Source: Sporosarcina beigongshangi (GTDB lineage Bacteria; Actinomycetota; Actinomycetes; Actinomycetales; Micrococcaceae). Taken from it: 64,000 nucleotides of DNA. The notes under the pieces are model-generated. The model saw nothing but the letters and a program-made list of their open reading frames with translations. It had not been told where the DNA came from and ran no database searches. A program made the position numbers and the translations under genes. The DNA is taken from NCBI RefSeq assembly GCF_016820535.1, contig NZ_JADHDY010000008.1, forward strand, positions 62,001 through 126,000, read 5' to 3'. The stretch's first letter is position 1; every line of letters begins with the position of its first letter. Below, piece by piece: positions 44,768 through 52,856 of the stretch.

Positions 44768-45840
44768 GCTTGCCTGAGCTGGAGGATCTGTTTGGCCAGC
44801 GTGAGTATGCCGTGCGGCTCGACTGGGGCCCGGTGGGCGCGCAATCCTCAGGAGCGGATGTAGCCGTCGTCGTCGATGTACTGAGTTTCTCTACCTCGGT
44901 GTGCGTGGCGGTTGAACGTGGCATGAGTGTCTTTCCATACCAATGGAAGGGACCCGGGGCGGAAGCCTTCGCCCGCGAACGTGAAGCCGTGCTGGCAGTA
45001 GGTCGGCTGGAGTCGTCTCTGCCGGATTCGCCATCGGCGATCTCATTGTCGCCAGCGGCGTTGTTGGCTGGGCCAACCGTTCCCAGGCTCGTTCTCCCGT
45101 CGCCGAATGGATCGACGATCACCACCCTGTTGGCCGGGTCCGGAGCGCATGTTGTTGTCGGATGTCTGCGGAACGCTACTGCCGTCGCCGACTTGATTGC
45201 GGCGAAATTGGGCAGGGGTGACACGGTGGCGGTCATCGCAGCGGGGGAGCGATGGCGAGAGGATGGCTCACCACGTCCTGCACTCGAAGATCACCTCGGC
45301 GCTGGAGCCGTATTGTCCGCACTGTCGGGTCTCGGGCATCGGAACGCGATGAGCCCCGAAGCCTCGGCTGCTGCCGGCCTTTTCGATGTGGTACGACCGA
45401 GTTTGAACCAGTACATGCATGATTGCGTCGGTGCTCGAGAACTGGAAGCAATGGGGTTTCGCTCCGACGTTGACGTGGCAGCTTTGCTGGACGTCTCACC
45501 GTTGGTTCCGGTGCTCATCGACGGGGCGTTCCAGAGCACATCAAAAGGGGAGCAGCCTCGGACGGCCAGATCTTGGGACCGGGCCATGCGGCGCTGCGAC
45601 ACCAGAGGTTGGTATGTGCGGCGACGAGGTCGAGTTCCGGTTCAACTTCTGGGCCCCGGCATGACAAATTCCCTGGCTTCTTTGGAGAGGCCGGGGAATT
45701 CGAATGATTTGGCTTTGCCGGCGGCAGAAGATTCAGCCCGGCTGGGGCTCAGCGAATGGCGGCGGCATGTCTGTGAAGCGTCGATGCCAGGTGGTGCGTC
45801 AGCGGGACACCCACGGCCGCCATGGCGAAATGGGTGGTGA
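44764..45840 (+). CDS. 2-phosphosulfolactate phosphatase-like protein with a read-through tail
   Basis: Residues 1-257 match ComB: VVVDVLSFSTSV, LPSPNGSTIT, VIAAGERW, LEDHLGAGAVLSAL and DVSPLVPVLIDGAF. ComB hydrolyses 2-phosphosulfolactate in coenzyme M synthesis and has homologues of unclear role in other bacteria. The family ends near residue 257 (45534). Here the frame runs another 101 residues through ychF-tail copy 3, a hairpin and the antisense end of the nitrobindin gene, so the native stop was probably lost. It starts by a four-base overlap with higA. Confidence 0.8.
   Translation: MSLPELEDLFGQREYAVRLDWGPVGAQSSGADVAVVVDVLSFSTSVCVAVERGMSVFPYQWKGPGAEAFAREREAVLAVGRLESSLPDSPSAISLSPAALLAGPTVPRLVLPSPNGSTITTLLAGSGAHVVVGCLRNATAVADLIAAKLGRGDTVAVIAAGERWREDGSPRPALEDHLGAGAVLSALSGLGHRNAMSPEASAAAGLFDVVRPSLNQYMHDCVGARELEAMGFRSDVDVAALLDVSPLVPVLIDGAFQSTSKGEQPRTARSWDRAMRRCDTRGWYVRRRGRVPVQLLGPGMTNSLASLERPGNSNDLALPAAEDSARLGLSEWRRHVCEASMPGGASAGHPRPPWRNGW
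45605..45652 (+). repeat. degenerate ychF 3'-end copy 3
   Basis: Reads E-V-G-M-C-G-D-E-V-E-F-R-F-N-F-W in a frame different from comB. It bounds the higBA-comB segment on the right. Like native ychF, it is followed by a hairpin (45667-45700). Confidence 0.6.
45667..45700. terminator. hairpin after ychF-tail copy 3
   Basis: AATTCCCTGGC, 12-base loop, GCCGGGGAATT. It lies inside the extended comB frame and just before the end of the convergent nitrobindin gene. It could serve as terminator for either. Confidence 0.5.
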
Positions 45841-46234
45841 GGACGTCTCCTGCGAGTTCGAGGCGCCGTTCGGTTGCGTCGACTTGCTTGGCGCTCCCCG
45901 AGTTCACCATCCGTGATTCGAGCGTGCAGGCGAATCCGTCCTCAGTGGCAACGAGTAAGCCTTCCGCCAACTCCGTCTGTCCTGTGGGTTGCGCCAGCAC
46001 GAACTCCAGGGCAGTCCCGCCGGCAACCCGGAGGTATCCGGTTTCAGTATGCATGGGAGCTCCGGCCGGGGACCAGGTGCGCTGCATGTAGTGGAGGACG
46101 GGTTTGCCCACGTCGGTGAACGTCAACTCTTCGGTGTACCGGAAAGATTCGATCGTTGGGTACTGGCCGGCGCCTTCGCCCCTCCACGCGCCGATGAGGC
46201 CGGCGACTGCCGCCAGTCCAGGATGCAGTGACAT
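45749..46234 (-). CDS. nitrobindin-like FABP/THAP4-family heme-binding protein
   Basis: A 161-residue beta-barrel protein with the family motif GAWRGEGAGQYPTI (G-x-W-x-G-x-G-x-G-x-YP), then FRYTEELTF, LHYMQRTW and METGYLR-like HTETGYLR. Nitrobindins bind ferric heme b and isomerise peroxynitrite. ATG 46234 has AAGGGA upstream; the frame is open to 46255. Its last 92 bases are overlapped by the read-through comB frame on the other strand. Confidence 0.87.
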   Translation of the reverse strand: MSLHPGLAAVAGLIGAWRGEGAGQYPTIESFRYTEELTFTDVGKPVLHYMQRTWSPAGAPMHTETGYLRVAGGTALEFVLAQPTGQTELAEGLLVATEDGFACTLESRMVNSGSAKQVDATERRLELAGDVLTTHFAMAAVGVPLTHHLASTLHRHAAAIR

Positions 46235-46394
46235 AGACAATTCCCTTTGTTTCAACCTGACAATAGTGCTGCAAGCCTACCGCCGCAAATGTTGTTGAAC
46301 CCGCCGGGCCATTGGATTGTGGCCGCGCGGGCCCGGCCCATCCTGGCCGTCCTCGGCGGCTTCGGGTTCGTCAGCGTGGCAGCTGCCGCTTCCG

Positions 46395-47162
46395 TCAGAA
46401 CAGCGGCCACGGCACCGCGGGCATGTCGCCGCTCGGACCCGGAAACCGTCCGGCGAGGCGCAATTCGGCGCAGCGTGCGGCGAGCGATGCGATTTCCTCG
46501 GTGCTGAGCAAGTCCGCCAGCTTTCGGCCCAGCTCACCCTGCAGCCCTTCGCTGACACGGTTTATCCCGTCTTTTTCCTCGGCGGTCAGGGCGTCACCCT
46601 GCCATCCCCACAGCACGGTGCGCAGCTTGTGGTCACAGTGAAAAGTCAGCCCGTGGTCAACGCCGTGCCGGTGGCCGTCTGCCATGGCAAGGATGTGGTC
46701 GCCCTTGCGGTCGGCGTTGTTGACGACGACGTCGAACACCGCCATGCGTCTTAGCGCCGGCGAGTCTTCGTGAATGAGGGAGACGATCTGTCCGTTCTCA
46801 TCTCGTCCTCGCAGGACGTCTTTCCACCCCGTCTCCGGCACGCGGTCTGCCGCGACAAGGTCCACGGGGTTTTGGGCTGGATCTTGCTCCTGCCAGAGCT
46901 GGACCATTCCTTCACCAAGCGGGCCATCGCGCAGCCAAGTGCGAGGAACCACGTCCCAGCCAAGAACCTGCGAGACCAGGTAGGCGGCCACCTCCCGGTG
47001 GGCCAGGGTGCCCTCGGGAAAATCCCACAGAGGGCTTTCTCCGGCTATCGGTTTGTAGACAACCGCCAGATCACCGATGCTGCCTAGAAATGTGGCGTTT
47101 GACGCCGTCGTGATGCGGCCCGTGAGAGTCAGCTCGGCGGTCAGGAGTTCCGGAGTTGGCAT
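46395..47162 (-). CDS. SCO1664 family protein (PI3K/PI4K-like kinase fold)
   Basis: A 255-residue protein: NATFLGSIGDLAVVYKPIAGE, LWDFPEGTLAHREVAAYLVS, MAVFDVVVNNADRKGDHIL (catalytic-loop-like N-N-A-D-R) and GVDHGLTFHCDHKLRTVLWGW. It resembles a distant lipid/protein kinase fold. The biological role is unknown. The start overlaps the DUF3090 gene stop by one base, so the two are coupled. Confidence 0.88.
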   Translation of the reverse strand: MPTPELLTAELTLTGRITTASNATFLGSIGDLAVVYKPIAGESPLWDFPEGTLAHREVAAYLVSQVLGWDVVPRTWLRDGPLGEGMVQLWQEQDPAQNPVDLVAADRVPETGWKDVLRGRDENGQIVSLIHEDSPALRRMAVFDVVVNNADRKGDHILAMADGHRHGVDHGLTFHCDHKLRTVLWGWQGDALTAEEKDGINRVSEGLQGELGRKLADLLSTEEIASLAARCAELRLAGRFPGPSGDMPAVPWPLF

Positions 47163-47722
47163 CAGGCCTCGGGAATGGTGCAGGTGTGTCCGTCAGCGTC
47201 AATGGGATAGCCGCAGAGTGGGCATATCGGGCGCCCGGCACCCACGATCTCGCGGGTGCGTTTGGTGAATGCGCGGGCGGTGCCAACCGGCATGCTTACG
47301 CGCAGCATTTCGGGTTCTTCGTCAGGATCGTCATGAAGCGGTTCGTCGTTGCCGTCAGTTTCGGGATCGTCATAGGCGAGTGGATGGGCCTCAATGACGA
47401 TCTGGGACGTGGTTGGGTCCCACCCCAAGCTCATGGCCCCGGTGCGAAACTGCTCTTGGACGGCTTCCAGGGGGTCATTGTCGACAAGCTCAATGGGAGT
47501 GCCCGTGGGAACGCTGAACGGGTTCCCCTCGACGGTGATGAGCTGGTCGAGAATTTCGTCGATCTTTTCCGCGAGCACTGCCGACTGCTGTTTTTCCAAG
47601 GCAACACTCACGACCTGCTTTCCGGCGCGCACCTGCAGGTAAAACGTGCGCGCCCCCGGAGGCCCGATCGTTCCAACGACGACCCGATCAGGCCAGGCAA
47701 ACTCGTGAACACGTGTAGGCAT
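47162..47722 (-). CDS. DUF3090 family protein
   Basis: A 186-residue protein, HEFAWPDRVVVGTIGPPGAR, TFYLQVRAGKQVVSVALEKQQ and a C-terminal zinc-ribbon-like end with CPLCGYPID and HTC. It always travels with the SCO1664 and phosphomutase-like genes in actinobacteria (from family knowledge). The ATG is preceded by TAGAAT and six bases, so it has its own apparent leaderless promoter inside the cluster. Confidence 0.9.
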   Translation of the reverse strand: MPTRVHEFAWPDRVVVGTIGPPGARTFYLQVRAGKQVVSVALEKQQSAVLAEKIDEILDQLITVEGNPFSVPTGTPIELVDNDPLEAVQEQFRTGAMSLGWDPTTSQIVIEAHPLAYDDPETDGNDEPLHDDPDEEPEMLRVSMPVGTARAFTKRTREIVGAGRPICPLCGYPIDADGHTCTIPEA

Positions 47723-47728
47723 GTCAGT

Positions 47729-47734
47729 ATTCTA
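47729..47734 (-). promoter_or_regulatory. -10 element of an apparent leaderless promoter (DUF3090 gene)
   Basis: TAGAAT on the minus strand, six bases before the DUF3090 ATG. Confidence 0.5.
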
Positions 47735-47746
47735 GGCCACTGGGGT

Positions 47747-48439
47747 TCATGGCGCCTTTTGCCCGGCCCCGCCGCCCACCGGGGCATCGCCAGCGGTGAT
47801 CCCGTTCGACAGCCACGACAGATCGCCGCCATCCGTGTTGCTTGCGATGACGCTCGGCCGACTGGTGCCGTAGTGCACGATCGAGAGGGATGCGGGGCCC
47901 ACATTGATGCGCTGGAACAGGTCAAGGTGCATGCCGAACGCATCCGCGAGGACTGACTTGATGATGTCACCGTGGCTCACTGCCGCCCACACAGCGCCGG
48001 GACCGTATTCCGCTTCGAATGCTGCGTCATGGCGCCTGATCGCTGCCACTGACCGAGCCTGCATGGCCGCCATGGATTCACCGCCCGGAAAAACGACGGC
48101 GGATGGCTGCGACTGGACAACCCGCCACAGATCTTCTCTCGCAAGCTCTGCAAGCATGCGCCCCTGCCACTGGCCGTAATCGCACTCGGTGAGATCGGCA
48201 TCAACGGGCGCGTACGGAGCACCGGCCTGGCGGTCGAGGATGAGCTGGGAGGTCTGCTGGCAACGCTCGAGAGGGCTTGAAACCACTCCGACCAACGGCA
48301 CGGTCGACAGCCGGTCCCCGGCTCGGGCAGCTTGTTCCCGCCCGGTATGGTCCAGACTGACGCCGACGGCCCGGCCAGCCAGCAAGCCCGTGGCATTGGC
48401 TGTGGTGCGGCCGTGCCGCACGAGAATAACTGTCGCCAT
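47747..48439 (-). CDS. histidine phosphatase family protein (MSMEG_4193-type putative phosphomutase)
   Basis: A 230-residue phosphoglycerate-mutase-fold protein with the catalytic LVRHGRTTAN, the second Arg region SSPLERCQQTSQLIL, Glu in LTECDYGQWQG and the second His in AVSHGDIIKSVLAD. It is the first gene of the cluster phosphomutase-DUF3090-SCO1664. The ATG follows TAGGCT and six bases (48446-48451), another leaderless-type start. The substrate is unknown. Confidence 0.9.
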   Translation of the reverse strand: MATVILVRHGRTTANATGLLAGRAVGVSLDHTGREQAARAGDRLSTVPLVGVVSSPLERCQQTSQLILDRQAGAPYAPVDADLTECDYGQWQGRMLAELAREDLWRVVQSQPSAVVFPGGESMAAMQARSVAAIRRHDAAFEAEYGPGAVWAAVSHGDIIKSVLADAFGMHLDLFQRINVGPASLSIVHYGTSRPSVIASNTDGGDLSWLSNGITAGDAPVGGGAGQKAP

Positions 48440-48445
48440 CCACCC

Positions 48446-48451
48446 AGCCTA
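48446..48451 (-). promoter_or_regulatory. -10 element of an apparent leaderless promoter (phosphomutase gene)
   Basis: TAGGCT on the minus strand, six bases before the ATG at 48439. Confidence 0.5.
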
Positions 48452-48605
48452 GCCACCCGCCGTCGACGAACACAGCAGGAAACCCGGCCAGGCTCTTTAT
48501 TCTTGACGGCAGGGACAGTCGTCGTTCGGTTCTCGGAAGCGGCTCGTGAACCGTGAGTAGAGTGGGGCTTCGCCATCAAACACAATCGATCAGCATCGGA
48601 GCGCT

Positions 48606-48971
48606 ATGGAAGCCGCAGTTATTGCTACGTGGACATTGGTATCGGAGACGCCCATTCCCGCCGACATTGCACCACTGCTCGTGGCAGGCGAGGAGCCTAT
48701 TGCGGCCTTTAAAACATTCCGAGACAGTGCGGTATTTACAACCAAGCGACTGATTATGCGTGATGTGCAGGGAATGACAGGAAAGAAAGTAGAGCTGTAT
48801 TCACTGCCCTACGCCAACATCAACATGTGGTCGTCGGAGAACGCCGGAACGCTTGACTTCAATGCCGAACTCGAGCTTTGGACACGTGCGGGAAAAATTA
48901 AGGTCAAGGTCGGAAAGTCCGTCGACATTCGCGCGCTTGACAGGCTCATCGCAAACGTTGTCCTTGGCTAA
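48606..48971 (+). CDS. PH domain-containing protein (bacterial bPH type)
   Basis: A 121-residue soluble protein: EEPIAAFKTFRDSAVFTTKRLIMRD, SLPYANINMWSSENAG and the C-terminal helix DIRALDRLIANVVL are the usual bPH_1 elements. Function is unknown; some members bind membranes or act in stress signalling. GGAG is four bases before the ATG. The gene is noticeably less GC-rich than its neighbours to the left. Confidence 0.82.
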   Translation: MEAAVIATWTLVSETPIPADIAPLLVAGEEPIAAFKTFRDSAVFTTKRLIMRDVQGMTGKKVELYSLPYANINMWSSENAGTLDFNAELELWTRAGKIKVKVGKSVDIRALDRLIANVVLG

Positions 48972-49059
48972 ACTTGGTGACAACGGTTTCAAACTCAGGC
49001 ACGTTCAGCATCCGGGATGACAAAAGTTCTCGAGGGGCGGGCCATGCACCCGAAGAAGC

Positions 49060-49433
49060 ATGTACGTGCCGTCCGTTCTTACAAGCATTGGCGCTCAATA
49101 TAAGTGGGATCACGATGCTTTTACTTGCCCAAGATCGCCGTGGAGCTCCGCTGACGTTGGTCTGCTTGGCAATCTCTCAGACGGGTCCTGAGCAAGCCCG
49201 GAATAAAGGTTGAGGCGATCGGCCGGAATCCCGTAGATGCGGATCTTGCGGCGTCCGGAAACCCGGAGTGGTTCTGGCCGCACGTGCCGATCCTGGACGC
49301 AGCGGGCGTCGTCGACGAGACTCAACTACGGTGCCCGCGAAATGGGGTGCCTCATTTTTGGGAATCCCATCACGGGCGATCTTTGGATTCCGGCATCGGG
49401 GAAAATCAGATGGAATCGGTCGGGGCAACCTGA
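49060..49433 (+). pseudogene. degenerate coding remnant, frameshifted
   Basis: A frame from ATG 49060 reads MYVPSVLTSIGAQYKWDHD and stops at 49189-49191. A second frame, shifted by one base, continues with LSKPGIKVEAIGRNPVDADL and EWFWPHVPILDAAGVVDE and stops at 49431-49433. Both look protein-like and read as one broken gene. I do not recognise it. The whole interval 48972-49488 has no intact gene; the composition is lower in GC. Confidence 0.35.
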
Positions 49434-49488
49434 ATCTGTATGACGCAGGCTTCCGTGTCGACTGAACAGGGCGGCGACAGTTTTCGGT

Positions 49489-49878
49489 TCAGCGTAGTTG
49501 CAGTTCGATGAGGGGATGATCCGCGAAGACCTCGAGGATGATCTCGAAGTACGTCTTCCCCGTGCCGTTTTGCAGATCATCAAGATCCGACTGGATACCT
49601 TGCTGGTTGAAGGAATTCGGTTGTGCCAATTTGCCGTTCAGCCACCGCTGAGTCTCTTCGAATCCGAGCGCAGCACGGCTGTGGTCATGGTCGAGCCAGA
49701 TAAGCGTTGCGGGATCTCCGTCGCGGATCTCGCTGTCAATCCGGTAGAGGACGTCATTCAGTCCATCCAAGGTCGGTCCAAGGAGCCAGTCCTGTTCGGC
49801 CATCAGCTCTCGGTTCAACTGCTCGTAGAGGTCGGCGATCGAGTGCACTTCACCGCCGTCGATTCGGTACCGTTTCAC
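49489..49878 (-). CDS. barstar family protein (RNase inhibitor-like)
   Basis: A 129-residue protein with the barstar pattern: YRIDGGEVHSIADLYEQLNR, then LLGPTLDGLNDVLYRIDSEI (the L-D-x-L-x-D segment), then LIWLDHDHSR and a C-terminal FEIILEVFADHPLIELQL. Barstars bind and block barnase-type ribonucleases. No ribonuclease gene is recognisable next to it, so it may be an orphan immunity gene. The GTG has AGGAGGG upstream. Confidence 0.82.
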   Translation of the reverse strand: MKRYRIDGGEVHSIADLYEQLNRELMAEQDWLLGPTLDGLNDVLYRIDSEIRDGDPATLIWLDHDHSRAALGFEETQRWLNGKLAQPNSFNQQGIQSDLDDLQNGTGKTYFEIILEVFADHPLIELQLR

Positions 49879-50012
49879 TGCTCCGGCCCTCCTTTATCCT
49901 TGTCATGCCAACTGGCTGCACGATGTACTTGCGGCTCAAAATGATTGTATGGCGCAACCTCCCTGCGCTACGGTGCCAGTGATTCCACATCGCATTCACT
50001 CAGGGAGTTGCC

Positions 50013-50657
50013 ATGTTTCGCACACGAGTCCACAACCTCCTCGTCTCCGCCGATGGATACGCGGCAGGGGACTACGTGACACTTGAGAAGCCGATCGGGG
50101 ACGCCGGGGCGCTCTTCCGCAACTTTGACGGGCGGGTCATCCATGGCGTCCACGGCACCCGGGACCCAGTGACTGCCGATCGGGCCTTTTTTAGCATGTG
50201 GGGCCAGGGCGTCGGAGCCGAGATCATGGGCCGCCGGAAGTACGGTCCGCAGTCCGGGGAGTGGCCCGATGACGGGTGGCAGGGGTGGTGGGGAGATGAG
50301 CCGCCGTTCCTGACGCCGGTGTTCATCCTGACACACCATCCCCGCGAATCGATGGAGTTTGCCAATGGCACCAGTTTCCATTTCGTGGATGCCCCCGCAG
50401 CGGAAGCCCTCCGACTGGCCCGGGAGGCGGCCGGTGGGTTGGACGTTCGCATTGGCGGCGGGCCTTCGACCGTGAACGAGTTCCTGGAAGCGGACCTTGT
50501 TGACTTCCTGCACATCGTCATCGTCCCCGTCGTGCTCGGCTCCGGCGTACGCCTCTGGGACCGTCTCGCCGGCCTGGAAAACCGGTTCACTGTGGAGTCC
50601 GTCAGCACCTCCAGCGGGCTCACGCACCAGCTGTGGAACAGGAACCGCACGGTGTGA
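50013..50657 (+). CDS. dihydrofolate reductase family protein (RibD C-terminal-like)
   Basis: A 214-residue protein: VHNLLVSADGYAAG, AEIMGRRKYGP, FILTHHPRESMEFANG, DVRIGGGPSTVNEFLEADL and IVIVPVVLGSGVRLWDRL follow the DHFR/RibD fold order. It should use NADPH, but the substrate is unknown; it is not housekeeping FolA. AGGGAG is upstream of the ATG. Confidence 0.9.
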   Translation: MFRTRVHNLLVSADGYAAGDYVTLEKPIGDAGALFRNFDGRVIHGVHGTRDPVTADRAFFSMWGQGVGAEIMGRRKYGPQSGEWPDDGWQGWWGDEPPFLTPVFILTHHPRESMEFANGTSFHFVDAPAAEALRLAREAAGGLDVRIGGGPSTVNEFLEADLVDFLHIVIVPVVLGSGVRLWDRLAGLENRFTVESVSTSSGLTHQLWNRNRTV

Positions 50658-50708
50658 ACATAGTTCGTGGCGCGCACGGAACGGCCACACCGCCATGGAT
50701 TGTGCCGG

Positions 50709-51170
50709 CTACCGGCCCTGGGGTGCGTCGTTGGACGGCCGGAAGCGGGCCAGGTTGGGCAAGGGGCACCAAGCCCCAAGCTTGGGGTAGTCGATCGTCA
50801 CGCCGACTACGCCGTGCTGGCCGAACGACATCGCCCAGTCCAGGGCGCCGGGCAGTGGCAGCATGAGGAGCGGTGCGGATTCGCCGGGAGCAACGAGCCC
50901 GTTCGTGCGGGCGCCTTCGACGGCGCGGGCTGCACTGCTGTAGACGCATAGCATGTGGCCGGCATCGGCCGCGACCATGTAGGGGCGCGGGGATTCCGGG
51001 GTGCCGCGGTTGATGCAAACCCAATAGTCCAGTGACGCGGCAGCCGTCCACAGTTCAATCTGCGGCGTGATGTCGCCCGGGGAAGCCTTGCAGGCCTGAT
51101 CGAGCCGGTCGAGTGTGGCAAGGACTTCTGGTGCCGGGGCAATCGGTCCGGTGGCGGGGGTTGGGTGCAC
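50709..51170 (-). CDS. hypothetical protein, SseB-like
   Basis: A 153-residue protein with ASLDYWVCINRGTPESPRP, AADAGHMLCVYSSAARAVEG and WAMSFGQHGVVGVTIDYP. This loosely resembles the SseB N-terminal fold found in many actinobacterial small proteins. The function is unknown. GTG 51170 is preceded by a strong AAGGAGG; the frame stays open to 52244 but that part is antisense to other genes. Confidence 0.7.
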   Translation of the reverse strand: MHPTPATGPIAPAPEVLATLDRLDQACKASPGDITPQIELWTAAASLDYWVCINRGTPESPRPYMVAADAGHMLCVYSSAARAVEGARTNGLVAPGESAPLLMLPLPGALDWAMSFGQHGVVGVTIDYPKLGAWCPLPNLARFRPSNDAPQGR

Positions 51171-51335
51171 GGGTTGCCTCCTTGTAAGCGACAGTTCATC
51201 TATTCTTGCACCGGGCCACAGGCTGTTGCGGCTGTGTGAACAGCAACCCGTCATGGTCGACCCGAGCAAATCGGACCGGAAAAGTCGGGCGGGCAACGTC
51301 AATGTCGGCCAGAGTGGATGGTGAAGGGAGGGTCC

Positions 51336-52016
51336 ATGATTGACATACTCAACCGTCTTGTGGACGCCGTCGAGCAGAACCTCGGTGACGAGCTCGACGT
51401 CGACCGGCTCGCCGCTGCGCTGGGAACCACGGGCTACCACGCACGCCGCATGACCGTGGCGGCGGCCGACGTCGTCGGTGGCGAGGACCTGCTCACGATC
51501 GCCGTGCGCTATGGATACGGCGGCCCCCTTCGCAGCCAACCACACATCAGCTTCCGCCTGATCGGCCACGCAACGCGCGTGCCGCTGGTCCATGAAGGAA
51601 TCAACCCGCACATCCAGCGCCACATCACGTCTCTGCCAGTTTCTGAGCATGCGCGGCTCAAGGACTTCAGCAACATTGAGCCGCGCGGGCTGCTGCAGGT
51701 GGGTGCGGACGTCTCCCCGGACGCCGCGGAAGGCAGCGAACTGACGTACCTTCACGGCGTGGCGGTCGGGGCCGGCACGGACGTGCCCGGTGACCTTGAC
51801 ATGCTCGACGTCGGACCCGGGGCTTGGGTGGTTTTTCGCACCTCGGGTGCCCACCCGGCAATGCTGCAGGAAGCCTACGCGGCGAGTGCCACGGAATGGT
51901 TTCCGTCCAACCCGTGGCGCCTGCGTCCGGGACCGTCGATCGTCTCGGTGATCGAGCACGCCCCGGATTTCAGCACGGCAAGCTGCGAGCTCTGGTTTCC
52001 CATCGAGCGGGCCTGA
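51336..52016 (+). CDS. AraC/GyrI-like regulator with a deleted DNA-binding domain
   Basis: The C-terminal half is a GyrI-like effector-binding domain (FRLIGHATRVPLVHEGINPH, EGSELTYLHGVAVG, PGAWVVFRTSG). The N-terminal AraC HTH is broken by two in-frame losses. GTTGYHARRM jumps directly to TVAAADVVGGEDLL, and VRYGYGG jumps straight to PLRSQP; the normal family has roughly 20 and 25-40 residues there. The frame stays intact over 226 residues, so the protein may survive as an effector-binding protein without DNA binding. ATG 51336 has AGGGAGG upstream. Confidence 0.75.
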   Translation: MIDILNRLVDAVEQNLGDELDVDRLAAALGTTGYHARRMTVAAADVVGGEDLLTIAVRYGYGGPLRSQPHISFRLIGHATRVPLVHEGINPHIQRHITSLPVSEHARLKDFSNIEPRGLLQVGADVSPDAAEGSELTYLHGVAVGAGTDVPGDLDMLDVGPGAWVVFRTSGAHPAMLQEAYAASATEWFPSNPWRLRPGPSIVSVIEHAPDFSTASCELWFPIERA

Positions 52017-52067
52017 GCGGGCTTGGGGCTGATTGCCTGCCCGGCAGTCACGATCGCACGGGCATGC

Positions 52068-52274
52068 ATGAGCCATGTCGTGCTCCCGGTGATTCTGAAG
52101 GAGAAGCTGTGGGGGACCGGCTCCGGGAACCTCACGGAACTGGAAAAGACCATCAATGCGCGGGCCGCGCTGGGCTACCGACTTCACTCCATTCCCACGG
52201 CCGCCCCGGGCAGCAGGGGCTTTGGAGGTGGCAACCGGGTGCACGCCACCATGGTGTTTGAACGACTGAAATAG
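52068..52274 (+). CDS. DUF4177-like small protein
   Basis: A 68-residue protein: HVVLPVILKEKLWGTGSGN, then LEKTINARAALGYRLHSI and GGNRVHATMVFERL, the beta-alpha-beta pattern of DUF4177. Function unknown. The frame is open upstream to 52023, and no strong ribosome binding site was seen before ATG 52068. Confidence 0.6.
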   Translation: MSHVVLPVILKEKLWGTGSGNLTELEKTINARAALGYRLHSIPTAAPGSRGFGGGNRVHATMVFERLK

Positions 52275-52375
52275 GGCTCGCCCTGGCTTGGGTCCGGCGT
52301 CGGCTGCGCGCCTCGTTTCAGCAGTGCGGCCTGTCGCCCCTTGAGCGGCGGCCCGGTAGGGGCGAAGATGGTGCC

Positions 52376-52789
52376 ATGGATCCGCGCCTCAGTTTCGTCA
52401 CCCTTGTTGTCCGTGACCTTCGTGCCAGCCGCCGCTTCTACATTGAAGGGCTCGGCTGGCCGGTCGAGTTCGAGCGGGAAGGGGAGGTGGTCATGGTCCG
52501 GGTCGCTGGCAAGCTGATACTTTCGCTGTGGCAGCAGGACCAGGCCGAAGGTGAACTTGGTCCGATCGGCAGGGCGGAGGGAGCCATGCCGTTCACGCTG
52601 GCACACAATGTCCGCACTGAGGCGGAGGTCGACCAGGTCATTGCAGAAGCCGGAAAGGCTGGTGCCTCCGTTGCCTCTGAACCGGTCAAGCGTGAATGGG
52701 GCGGATACTCCGGCTACTTTGCGGATCCCGACGGCTTTCGGTGGGAAGTTGCCTGCAATCCCGGCCCACTGGGGGAGTCGGTGCTGTGA
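52376..52789 (+). CDS. VOC family protein (glyoxalase/bleomycin-resistance fold)
   Basis: A 137-residue single VOC unit: SFVTLVVRDLRASRRFYIEG, LGWPVEFE, then KREWGGYSGYFADPDGFRWE with the C-terminal Glu ligand. The substrate is unknown. It lies in a run of small single-domain genes. Confidence 0.87.
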   Translation: MDPRLSFVTLVVRDLRASRRFYIEGLGWPVEFEREGEVVMVRVAGKLILSLWQQDQAEGELGPIGRAEGAMPFTLAHNVRTEAEVDQVIAEAGKAGASVASEPVKREWGGYSGYFADPDGFRWEVACNPGPLGESVL

Positions 52790-52856
52790 TGGCCGCCAAC
52801 GTCGTTGGCCGCGGTCCGGAGGAATCATCGGGAGTCGGGAGCCGAGAACCGCCGGA

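Noticed and set aside
48974-49213. 79-codon plus-strand frame after the PH-domain gene
   Set aside because: No family features and it overlaps the better-looking broken frame at 49060; kept only as part of a decayed interval.
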